A stretch of 64,000 nucleotides of DNA from Io17-Chloro-G2 sp965226825. Its GTDB lineage: Bacteria > Chloroflexota > Dehalococcoidia > Lucifugimonadales > UBA3495. The DNA lies in NCBI GenBank assembly GCA_965226825.1, contig CBDDED010000003.1, positions 806,001-870,000 of the forward strand. The letters are read 5' to 3'. The notes beneath the pieces were generated by a model that was given only the letters and a program-made list of their open reading frames with translations, did no database searches and had not been told where the DNA came from. This document shows, piece after piece, positions 34,327 to 41,884 of the stretch (positions within the stretch are counted from its first letter, which is position 1; the number at the start of each line of letters is the position of its first letter). The translations under genes were made by a program, and so were the position numbers.

Positions 34327-34716
34327 ACGGTGAGGAGCGGCTGAACCTCATGCTATCAGACGACCCATTCCTTGTAAATCCTGCCGGACTCCGACGCAGG
34401 GTTCTTTAAATACCCCCAATTACCCCCCGCAATTCTCGTCGCGGCTCTCGCCCCGGCCACCCCCGTTTAGACGAGCAAGCCGGGGAGTAGAGGTGCGTCA
34501 TCTCGCGCTACCCTTCTTCCAGCCAGACCTGCTTCCAGCCAGACCTGATGAGATTCGCCGAACGGCGTTCTAGCGGTTTGAGATGCGATTGCACTGGACT
34601 CCCCCGGCAGTCCACTTGCAGCAGTCCGGCCCGGACGCCGCTACGGGCTCACGCGCCATGCTAGACTAGCGTCCACTTATGGCCAGCCTCAACCGGCGCG
34701 GTACCCGGGCCGGGCG
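34327..34716. other. Gap upstream of the AIR-synthase-like gene, with a 16-bp tandem duplication
   Basis: This 390-bp divergent gap includes a perfect duplication of CTTCCAGCCAGACCTG at 34516-34531 and 34532-34547. No clear promoter or RNA structure was found. The stretch around 34420-34470 has a weak likeness to the dispersed repeat arm. Confidence 0.6.
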
Positions 34717-35760
34717 ATGCGACGCAACCCAACGCTGGAAGTGATCGATTTGGACTTAGGCAAATTTCCCGCGGAGTTTATGCAGCGCATACTGGCCGCA
34801 AATCCGGTTGCCGACCCACGCGTGCTGCTGGGTCCCAAAGTCGGCGAAGATGCGGCGGTGCTGGATATGGGCGACCGGCTGCTGGTGGCCACCAGTGACC
34901 CCATAACCTTCGCGACCGACGATATCGGTTGGTACGCCGTCCAGGTCAACGCCAACGACATCGCATCCACCGGCGGGACTCCCCGGTGGTTCCTCGCGAC
35001 AATCCTGGTCCCAGACGGGTTCTCCGAAGCCGCTGCCGAGGGCGTGTTCGACCAGATCCGGACGGCTTGCCAATCCCTGGGGGTGTCTTTGATTGGAGGC
35101 CACAGTGAAATCACCAGCGGCATCGACCGGCCCATCATCATGGGAACGATGCTGGGGGAGGCGCCCAAAGACCGGCTGATATCCACTGGCGGCGCCCAGG
35201 AAGGAGATAGTGTACTGGTAACCAAGGGGATCGCAATCGAGGGCTCGGCCCTGTTGGCCAGGGACTATGCTCAGCTCTTGTCGGGCCTCGGAATCAATCA
35301 GTACACTTTGGAGAAGGCGGCCAATTATCTGGCCGAACCAGGTATAAGTGTACTTATTGACGCTAGAATAGCTTTGGTGACGGCCCAAGTACATTCTTTG
35401 CATGACGTCACCGAAGGAGGGTTGGCGACTGGCCTTCGGGAAGTGGCCAGTGCTTCCAATCTTGGAGTGGCGGTCGAACAGGGCAGCATTCCGGTGCTTC
35501 CAGAGTGCCAGGAAATTTGCGATGCGTTGGGCTTGGACCCGCTGGGACTGCTAGCCTCGGGAGCGCTGTTGATAACTTTGCCTGCCGCACAAGCGCCGGC
35601 GGTGCTGTTAGCGCTGGAGAGAGAAGGCATCGACGGCTGGGAGATTGGGCAGATGTTGGCCCCGGAAGAAGGGATGTTGATGATCGGCTTTGATGGAGAG
35701 GTCCCACTGCCCGAGTTCCCGCGGGACGAAATAGCCCGGTACTTTTCGGAAATGCCCTGA
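34717..35760 (+). CDS. AIR synthase-related protein (HypE/ThiL/PurM fold)
   Basis: The 347-residue protein belongs to the PurM/HypE/ThiL/SelD superfamily: GPKVGEDAAVLDMGDRLLVATSDPITF, then NANDIASTGGTPRWFLATIL, and later LIGGHSEIT and DVTEGGLATGLREVA. These use ATP to activate amide or carbonyl oxygen. The absence of HypE's C-terminal cysteine and of hyp genes nearby argues against hydrogenase maturation; this branch is usually just called AIR synthase-related. The ATG at 34717 lacks a good ribosome site, and a GTG at 34741 (before IDLDLGKFP) is a realistic alternative start. Confidence 0.82.
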   Translation: MRRNPTLEVIDLDLGKFPAEFMQRILAANPVADPRVLLGPKVGEDAAVLDMGDRLLVATSDPITFATDDIGWYAVQVNANDIASTGGTPRWFLATILVPDGFSEAAAEGVFDQIRTACQSLGVSLIGGHSEITSGIDRPIIMGTMLGEAPKDRLISTGGAQEGDSVLVTKGIAIEGSALLARDYAQLLSGLGINQYTLEKAANYLAEPGISVLIDARIALVTAQVHSLHDVTEGGLATGLREVASASNLGVAVEQGSIPVLPECQEICDALGLDPLGLLASGALLITLPAAQAPAVLLALEREGIDGWEIGQMLAPEEGMLMIGFDGEVPLPEFPRDEIARYFSEMP

Positions 35761-35789
35761 TTCAGGACGGGGCAGCGGTACACTTATTA

Positions 35790-36773
35790 TTATGACTCGA
35801 AGTCTCGGTACACTTTTACCGCTTCAGCTAGTTGCGCAGCCGTAATATTGGCCCCGCTGATGGTAATTGACACTTTCTTGCCCTGGATCTCCTCGCGCTT
35901 CTTCAGCGCGCCGGCTGCGGCCGTCGCTCCAGCCGCCTCTGCCATAGTATGGGCCTTCTCGATCAACAGTCCGATGGCGTACCGAATCTGGTCGTCGCTG
36001 ACCAGAACGAAGTCGTCAAGCAGCTCTCTCAGGATACTTTGGGGCAGCTCATAGCCCGTCTCCGTGGCCAGGCCTTCGGCAAAGGTGTTCATTGGCGCTC
36101 TGACCAGACTTCCCTGTTTCCACGACAGGTAGCCGCCCGGTGCAGCCTCGGATTGGACCGCCACAACCTCGACCTGTGGGTTGATCGCCTTAGCTACGAT
36201 ACAGGCTCCGGACGCGGAGCTGCCCCCGCCGAGGGGCATGAATATGAAATCCACGTCCGGCAGGTCCTCCATGACCTCCAGTGTCTGGGTTGCCACCCCG
36301 GCGATCAGCAGTGGCTCGTTCGCCGGGTGGACGTACCGGTAGCCCTCCTCCCGGGCCAGGGCTTCGCAATGTTCTTTCGCCTGGTCGAAGTTGTCGCCGT
36401 GGAAAACCAACTCCGCACCCAGGGCGGACATGGCGGCTACTTTCAACGGGTTGGCGTGCTCCGGCAGCACAATAATGGCCCGGGCCCCAAATACGGCGCA
36501 GGCGTGGGCGATAGACTGGCCGTGGTTTCCTGAAGAGGCGGTGATAATCCCCTGCTCCTTCTCTTCCCGGGTGAGATTGGCTAACAGATTGAAGCCGCCG
36601 CGAGCTTTGAATGCCCCCAGAGGAAGGTACTCGTCGTGCTTCAAATGTACTTCGGCGCCAAGAAACTCGCTCAGGCCGTGGGAGTAGTGCAGGGGAGTCC
36701 TGGGCAGGTGTTGAGCAATGGCTTTCTTGGCTCGCAGGACATCAACCAGGGTCGGGATGGGCGTTGTCGGCAT
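35790..36773 (-). CDS. Threonine/serine dehydratase-like PLP enzyme (fold type II)
   Basis: The 327-residue protein has the PLP lysine Lys56 in GAFKARGG, SSGNHGQS, and the phosphate-binding glycine loop PLGGGSSASG near residue 190. It resembles catabolic threonine ammonia-lyase and serine racemase and lacks a C-terminal ACT domain, so it is probably not allosterically controlled by isoleucine. The product would be a 2-oxo acid plus ammonia. It is convergent with the AIR-synthase-like gene, 29 bp apart. The start has a poor ribosome site within a duplicated 13-bp unit. Confidence 0.88.
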   Translation of the reverse strand: MPTTPIPTLVDVLRAKKAIAQHLPRTPLHYSHGLSEFLGAEVHLKHDEYLPLGAFKARGGFNLLANLTREEKEQGIITASSGNHGQSIAHACAVFGARAIIVLPEHANPLKVAAMSALGAELVFHGDNFDQAKEHCEALAREEGYRYVHPANEPLLIAGVATQTLEVMEDLPDVDFIFMPLGGGSSASGACIVAKAINPQVEVVAVQSEAAPGGYLSWKQGSLVRAPMNTFAEGLATETGYELPQSILRELLDDFVLVSDDQIRYAIGLLIEKAHTMAEAAGATAAAGALKKREEIQGKKVSITISGANITAAQLAEAVKVYRDFES

Positions 36774-36774
36774 C

Positions 36775-36800
36775 GTTTAAATCCGTAGTTTAAATCCGTA
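36775..36800. repeat. Tandem duplication, two exact copies of 13 bp
   Basis: GTTTAAATCCGTA at 36775-36787 and 36788-36800, beginning 2 nt upstream of the dehydratase start codon. On the coding strand each copy offers a weak GGA ribosome-site core. Confidence 0.85.
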
Positions 36801-36909
36801 GGATGAGATTTCCTTCGAGCATATTCATCGCCTCACTCGGCGTCAACAGCGCAGCGGCTCTGGCTAGCAGCGTGAATCCGGTACATTTACGCACACGGCC
36901 GTTCCCGGA

Positions 36910-37611
36910 TTAGTCTTGGGGCCGGTCTATTGATCGCTCCTGGGACGTGTCCAAAGATTGTTCCTGTGATGCCCTCCGGATGCTCTGGATGCGGTGGAAC
37001 AAGAACCAGCCGCCGGCCAGTAATATCAGGATGATGATGGGAATGTCGAAGGGACGCATGGCCGACCGGAGGGTTTCCCAGTTCTCGCCCAGGACAAAAC
37101 CGCCGTAGGCCAACCCCAGAGACCAGGGGAAGGACCCGGCAAAAGTGTAAATGCTGAACTTCCATAGATTCATCCGCGCCAGCCCGGCAGGTACACTTAT
37201 AAACGTGCGTATCACCGGGAGGATCCGCCCGAAGAAAACCGCCGGTTCCCCGTACCGGTCGAACCATCGCTCAGTCCTCTCGATTTCATCCAAAGATATT
37301 AGTACATATTTACCATATTTCAACAAAAGAGGGCGTCCGCCCTTGAGGCTTACCCAGTAGGCGACCCAGGACCCCAAGAGATTGCCGATGGCGCCGCAGA
37401 GCCCAGCCACGACCAGCATGCCCCAGCCGCCGCCCTTCTCCAACACCAGCAGCCAGCCGGCCAAAGGCATGATCAGCTCGCTGGGGAACGGTATGGCCGC
37501 GCTCTCCACCGCCATCAGGAAAACCACCCCACCCCAGCCGATGGTGTCGTACACCTGGTGGATCACCGCAAGGAAGATCTGCTCCACGCTATGGATCACA
37601 CTGGGAATCAC
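36910..37611 (-). CDS. DedA family (SNARE-associated/VTT domain) membrane protein
   Basis: The 233-residue inner-membrane protein has the DedA landmarks: FLMAVESAAIPFPSELIMPLAGWL near the N-terminus, GAIGNLLGSWVAYWVSLKGG in the middle, and the conserved FFGRILPVIRTFISVPAGLARM loop with the functional arginines. The family is linked to lipid scrambling/undecaprenyl-phosphate or proton-dependent homeostasis. The tail is charged and glutamine/serine-rich. The GTG at 37611 is chosen because GGGGGAG lies 6 nt upstream; the frame extends to 37668 without a ribosome site. No other envelope genes adjoin it. Confidence 0.88.
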   Translation of the reverse strand: MIPSVIHSVEQIFLAVIHQVYDTIGWGGVVFLMAVESAAIPFPSELIMPLAGWLLVLEKGGGWGMLVVAGLCGAIGNLLGSWVAYWVSLKGGRPLLLKYGKYVLISLDEIERTERWFDRYGEPAVFFGRILPVIRTFISVPAGLARMNLWKFSIYTFAGSFPWSLGLAYGGFVLGENWETLRSAMRPFDIPIIILILLAGGWFLFHRIQSIRRASQEQSLDTSQERSIDRPQD

Positions 37612-37899
37612 GTACTCTCCCCCATTGCTTGCCTCTCCCTGATTTCGATTACACGCTGGTCGCTGCACCCACCCACGGCCAAGCCGTTACAGGTGAGAAA
37701 GATCCCCCAGCAAAGTAGTAGGCAGACGCGCATTTTAATATTCGACAAGGATTCCGGCGATAGTTGTCCGAACTCCAATTCCGCCCGGACCACCCCCGTT
37801 CGACCGCGCTCATTCGGTCTTGACCTCCTTTGGTGCCGAGTGACAGACGCTTATTGCGCGAAGATTTAAAAAGGTTTTATAAATAATATCGATTGGGTA

Positions 37900-37926
37900 T
37901 TGACAAAGAACAGAACAGGTGATAAC
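37900..37926 (+). promoter_or_regulatory. Candidate promoter of the small HTH gene
   Basis: A perfect -35 TTGACA (37900-37905) and a -10-like GATAAC (37921-37926, 4 of 6) are spaced 15 bp apart, slightly short. It lies in an AT-rich stretch 54 nt before the start codon. Confidence 0.4.
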
Positions 37927-37979
37927 TTGCGGCGCATCGCGGATGCAGAGTTACATCGCCACTACACGGGAGGTACATC

Positions 37980-38204
37980 TTGGCTAGAAAAACGAAGCTA
38001 ATGCAGCGTGTCGAGAACGACCACCAGCGTCCACTGGAGCGGCTCCTGCCCGAAATGGTAAATGAAATCGGCCTATCCAGTACCGCCGAAGAGCTGGGCG
38101 TAAGCAAGGCCACCCTGGGATACTGGCTCTTGAAACTCGGGATAAACGTACGGCGGGTAGCGCTGGCCCCCGGCGAGACATTGGAAGTCAAGCGGATCAG
38201 TTAA
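37980..38204 (+). CDS. Small helix-turn-helix protein
   Basis: A 74-residue basic protein whose central part reads as a helix-turn-helix: LSSTAEELGVSKATLGYWLL, residues 33-52. It resembles the DNA-binding part of phage-type or transposase-type helix-turn-helix domains but lacks any other domain. The TTG at 37980 is the start, with GGGAGG at 6 nt. It is a complete tiny transcription unit, with a candidate promoter 54 nt upstream and a strong terminator 48 nt downstream. Its target is unknown; nearby GGTACA-type motifs are candidates. Confidence 0.72.
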   Translation: MARKTKLMQRVENDHQRPLERLLPEMVNEIGLSSTAEELGVSKATLGYWLLKLGINVRRVALAPGETLEVKRIS

Positions 38205-38252
38205 CTACACCAACCGATGACTGGGTCGTAAAATTTACGCGCGGATCTTTTC

Positions 38253-38286
38253 AGGTACACCGGCGGCATCCGGTGTACCTTTTTTC
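38253..38286 (+). terminator. Intrinsic terminator of the small HTH gene
   Basis: AGGTACACCGG (38253-38263) pairs perfectly with CCGGTGTACCT (38270-38280), and TTTTTT follows. This is a textbook Rho-independent terminator. Confidence 0.9.
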
Positions 38287-38326
38287 TTTCGCCCACGGAG
38301 TGGTGTCTCCACTTCGACCCGTCCTC

Positions 38327-38352
38327 GTTGACGCGGGCAGTTGACGCGAGCA
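38327..38352. repeat. Tandem duplication, two copies of 13 bp
   Basis: GTTGACGCGGGCA (38327-38339) and GTTGACGCGAGCA (38340-38352), one mismatch, in the convergent gap between the HTH gene and the formamidase. Confidence 0.75.
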
Positions 38353-38466
38353 ATTGCTGTCGAGTGGTATAGGATGCCTGTCCAGGCAAACCCAACAGAA
38401 TCCTATCCATGACCTTCGGTCATTCCGCGTCATGGCCACCGGCCCAATTAACGCCGCAGCTCCGAG

Positions 38467-39576
38467 TTACTGTTGGAAAATGTCCTCGGGCAGAAATGCC
38501 GACACAGTAACGTTGGGTAGGTCCACCACGTTGCTAATCTTCAGGTCCACCGCCACGCTACATATTATGTAAGCCTGCTCCCGGCTCCATCCCCGTTCCT
38601 GCAAAAGCTCTATCATATTGATGAGGGCATTGCGGGCCGCCAGCGTCAGGTCCTCTCCTTCCTGCACCCCGTCGTCCCGAATTGGCATTCCCATGGTCGC
38701 AATGAAGTTTCTGGGGGCCGCCCATTCCGGAGCGGCAAAATACCCCGGATGGGAAAACCGCGGGAATTTAATGCCGCGCCGTTGCGCTTCTCCTTTATGA
38801 AGGTGGAAGCGCATCGCGGCGGTAGCGCCCATTTCGATGGCAGTGATACAGCATTCGGAGTCCCCTTGGGCGAAGTGCCCGTCCCCCGCCGAATACAACG
38901 CTCCTGCGACATTGACCGGAATGAACAACCGGGACCCTTTGGTCAGTTGTTTCGCATCGACGTTGCCGCAGTTCTCCCGCGGCGGAATGGTCCTCAGGCC
39001 GTCTTGAGCCACCGGCCCGCCGTTGGGTACGGCATCCTCCGGGTCCGGCGGAGCAGCAATTCCGCCCCGGCGGACCAGGTCTGCTTCTCGATGGGTCCAC
39101 TCCTCTAGTTGCGTCTGGGAGGGAGCGATACCGGCGGTCCCCATGAAAGACCCATCGGGAATACGTACCCCGGGAAGCTGGGCTGACGTGGCCCAACCAT
39201 CTTCGATCTGCCAGTGGACCAGATAAGGCTCGGTAAACAAGTCGCGCAGAAACCCCGAGCCGGGCCGGTTGCGGGTCCACCCATGGGGTTGGGGAGCGAT
39301 TTCCAGGTATTCGATCTCCAGCAAGTCCCCGGGGCTCGCATCATTTATGTAAACCGGACCGGTCAGCGGGTGGGCCACCTTGGTGTCCATGCCGTCAAAA
39401 TCCGCTACCGTCATTCCAGGCTTAATCTGGCAGTCGGAGGCGTCACGAGTTTCCAGGACCACCTCCTCTCCCGGATCAACTTCCAGAACGGGAGTTACGT
39501 CAGGGTGCCAACGGTTGTGGCCCTTTTGAGGTTCTTCCTTAAGCCGCTTACTGCGATCGATCTCAATGCTTTTCAT
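38467..39576 (-). CDS. Acetamidase/formamidase family protein
   Basis: The 369-residue protein has the acetamidase/formamidase layout: GHNRWHPDVTPVLEVDPGEEVVLETRDASD at the N-terminus, HPLTGPVYINDASPGDLLEIEYL, then PPRENCGNVDAKQLTKGSRLFIPVNV and the GDGHFAQGDSE signature. It hydrolyses formamide or another short amide to ammonia and the acid. The start at 39576 has AAGGG just upstream; the frame is open to 39651 through a tandem repeat. It is divergent from the acetolactate-synthase-like gene. Confidence 0.92.
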   Translation of the reverse strand: MKSIEIDRSKRLKEEPQKGHNRWHPDVTPVLEVDPGEEVVLETRDASDCQIKPGMTVADFDGMDTKVAHPLTGPVYINDASPGDLLEIEYLEIAPQPHGWTRNRPGSGFLRDLFTEPYLVHWQIEDGWATSAQLPGVRIPDGSFMGTAGIAPSQTQLEEWTHREADLVRRGGIAAPPDPEDAVPNGGPVAQDGLRTIPPRENCGNVDAKQLTKGSRLFIPVNVAGALYSAGDGHFAQGDSECCITAIEMGATAAMRFHLHKGEAQRRGIKFPRFSHPGYFAAPEWAAPRNFIATMGMPIRDDGVQEGEDLTLAARNALINMIELLQERGWSREQAYIICSVAVDLKISNVVDLPNVTVSAFLPEDIFQQ

Positions 39577-39591
39577 TTTCCCTTCCCGTGC

Positions 39592-39619
39592 GGTATTCCC
39601 GGAGTGGTATTCCCGGAGT
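39592..39619. repeat. Tandem duplication, two exact copies of 14 bp
   Basis: GGTATTCCCGGAGT at 39592-39605 and 39606-39619, 16 nt upstream of the formamidase start. Confidence 0.85.
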
Positions 39620-39782
39620 GATAGTCCCAGCTGTATCAGAATCGTATCCAACGGCGCGCGCGACGCGAAATCTCCCAGATTTCCATTTCCCCGATTCTCC
39701 CGAATTCTATGGTGGGGCCATCACCCGGTCAATGCGGCGTCCGGCGTCCGACCCCCACCACTACCTGCGGACTCCATTCCGG

Positions 39783-39811
39783 TTGACCCGGTTTGGGCAT
39801 ACTAGTATCAT
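39783..39811 (+). promoter_or_regulatory. Sigma70-like promoter of the acetolactate-synthase-like gene
   Basis: TTGACC (39783-39788) and TATCAT (39806-39811) are separated by exactly 17 bp, each matching 5 of 6 consensus bases. The start codon is about 130 nt downstream, leaving a 5' leader of about 125 nt in which no riboswitch was recognised. Confidence 0.6.
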
Positions 39812-39942
39812 CCCTTCCGCACAAACAAGCCTTCAGGCATCGGCGTCGGGCCCTCCGGCGGGCCGCTGACCCGGTGTCTTGCACCGGTGGAATGGAATCC
39901 GGCGCGCCGATTGTTTGACCCCAGTAATTTTTAGGAGGACCA

Positions 39943-41661
39943 ATGGCCAACGGAAGCGAAATGATTGTCCAATTCCTGGAAGAGGCCGGTATCGAGTATG
40001 TCTTCGGCATACCGGGCGGCGGGACCGGGCAGATCTACAACCTACTCTATGGGAAGGAAGATACGATAAAAACCATCGTGTGCCGACACGAACAGGCTGC
40101 GGCCATTATGGCGGATGCTTACGGGAGAGCCACCGGAAAACCGGCCGTCATCATGGGTCAGGGGCTGTTCATGGCCTCCAATGCCTCATTTGGCATTATG
40201 GAAGCCATGTTGAGCAGTTCACCCATGGTGGTAATCACCGAGACTTCCGATGGCGGCGTGGCCATGCACCCGGCCAACCAGTCGGCGGCCGGCGAGTACG
40301 GCAGCATTGACATTACCGCCATCTTCAAGACCATGACCAAGTACACCACCCTGGCCACCAACGGCAAAGAAGCCGCCCTGGGCACACAGTTGGCCATCAA
40401 GCACGCCACGACCGGACGGCCGGGCCCAACCGCTGTGGTCCTGCGGTCCGCCGCCTTCGGTTCGGAAGTGGACGTGGAGTCGCCGCCCTTTATCCACCAC
40501 ACCTCGGGCTACATGAACACAGCCAAGCCTCAGAGCGCCCCGCAGGACATTGAAAAGGCTGTGGAAATCCTTTCGCAGGCAAAGCGACCTATCATAATGG
40601 CCGGGAACGGAGTCCATCTATCCAAGTCCCATGCCCAGTTGCAACGGTTGTCGGAAATCTGGGGCGCGCCCGTAGCCACCAGTTTCAAAGGCAAGAGCGC
40701 GATGAACGAGACCCACCCCCTGTCCCTGGGTATGGGAGGTGTGTACGGCCAGGAAGTAGCCAACAAGTTGATCGGAGAAGCCGACGCCGTGGTGATCGTG
40801 GGCGCCAAGTTGTCGCCCCAGGACACCGTGCGGGAGCGCCCGAGCATTTTCAATCCCCACCAGCAAAAAATCATTCAAATCGACATAGACGACCGAAATG
40901 CCGGGTGGACCTTCCCAATTGACCTCGGCCTGATCGGAGACGCCGGCAGCATCCTGGACCAATTGGTGGAAGCTTCCGAAGAGCCTGCGACCAGCACGTC
41001 CGCCAACCGCCAGCAGTGGACCGACGCCGTCGCCGGCCAAAAGCAGGCCAACGGGTTCTACGATTCGGCGGAAATGCATCAAGACAGTTCCCCTGTTTTG
41101 CCGCAGCGCATGGTTTCGATTATGCAGGAGACCCTGGACCCGTCCACGGTGTTTAGCCTGGACGCCGGGAACAACCGGACCTGGATGGCCCACTTTTACA
41201 AGGCCCGCCAGGCCAACACCTTCTTCTGTCCCGGTGGAGCCGCCGGAATGGGTTGGGCTCTGCCGGCCGCCGTGGGATTAAAGCTGGTATACCGCGACCG
41301 GCCAGTGGCGGCCGTCGCCGGCGACGGCGGCTATATGATGACCGTCAACGCCCTTTCCACCGCCCTGCAATACGACCTGCCCATACTGTGTTTCGTGTTT
41401 AACGACAACTCTCTGGGCATGGTGCGTCAACACCAACCGGCAGACCGGTTGATCGCATCCGAGTTCGTGCCCACCGACAACGCCGCGGTCGCCCGGGGCA
41501 TTGGGGCGTTCGGAATTCAGGTGTCCGATTCCAGAGACCTGGCAGGAGCCATCAGAGAGGCGCAAGCCTCGGGCCTGCCGGCAGTGATCGACGTGATGGT
41601 TGACCGGGGACCTTCCCCCGACGACTGGCGCGCCGACGCCCGTCGAGCGGGTGAGACATAA
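39943..41661 (+). CDS. Thiamine-diphosphate-dependent enzyme, acetolactate-synthase-like
   Basis: The 572-residue protein has the three ThDP-enzyme domains. Glu50 in CRHEQAAAIMADAYGRATG is the cofactor-activating glutamate; the ThDP/Mg motif begins Gly460-Asp461-Gly462 and ends FNDNSLGM. It resembles the large subunit of acetolactate synthase and related oxalyl-CoA decarboxylase/sulfoacetaldehyde acetyltransferase types; there is no small regulatory subunit next to it, so biosynthetic IlvB is unlikely. TAGGAGGACCA precedes the ATG. The preceding promoter and following hairpin suggest a single-gene transcript. Confidence 0.87.
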   Translation: MANGSEMIVQFLEEAGIEYVFGIPGGGTGQIYNLLYGKEDTIKTIVCRHEQAAAIMADAYGRATGKPAVIMGQGLFMASNASFGIMEAMLSSSPMVVITETSDGGVAMHPANQSAAGEYGSIDITAIFKTMTKYTTLATNGKEAALGTQLAIKHATTGRPGPTAVVLRSAAFGSEVDVESPPFIHHTSGYMNTAKPQSAPQDIEKAVEILSQAKRPIIMAGNGVHLSKSHAQLQRLSEIWGAPVATSFKGKSAMNETHPLSLGMGGVYGQEVANKLIGEADAVVIVGAKLSPQDTVRERPSIFNPHQQKIIQIDIDDRNAGWTFPIDLGLIGDAGSILDQLVEASEEPATSTSANRQQWTDAVAGQKQANGFYDSAEMHQDSSPVLPQRMVSIMQETLDPSTVFSLDAGNNRTWMAHFYKARQANTFFCPGGAAGMGWALPAAVGLKLVYRDRPVAAVAGDGGYMMTVNALSTALQYDLPILCFVFNDNSLGMVRQHQPADRLIASEFVPTDNAAVARGIGAFGIQVSDSRDLAGAIREAQASGLPAVIDVMVDRGPSPDDWRADARRAGET

Positions 41662-41676
41662 GCGCCAATTAGCGGA

Positions 41677-41707
41677 GCGCGGGGCGCCAACCAGTTGGCC
41701 CCCGCGC
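41677..41707 (+). terminator. Hairpin after the acetolactate-synthase-like gene
   Basis: GCGCGGGG-C-GCCAAC (41677-41691) pairs with GTTGGCCCCCGCGC (41694-41707) with one bulged C, 16 nt after the stop codon. The following sequence is pyrimidine-rich (CCGTTGTTCCTCTTCC) but not a U run. Confidence 0.55.
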
Positions 41708-41884
41708 CCGTTGTTCCTCTTCCCCAGTTTGGATTACCAGCTTAAGTCACCGGTTTACATCGATTGAGGGCCCGGAGCCTCCCGCGGCCCAACTTGGACG
41801 GGTTGTGCAGCGTTCCCTTAGCATTACAGTGCCGGGCAACGCTGCACCGACGCAAAATCTCATCACCTATCTGGGGGCTGTGCC

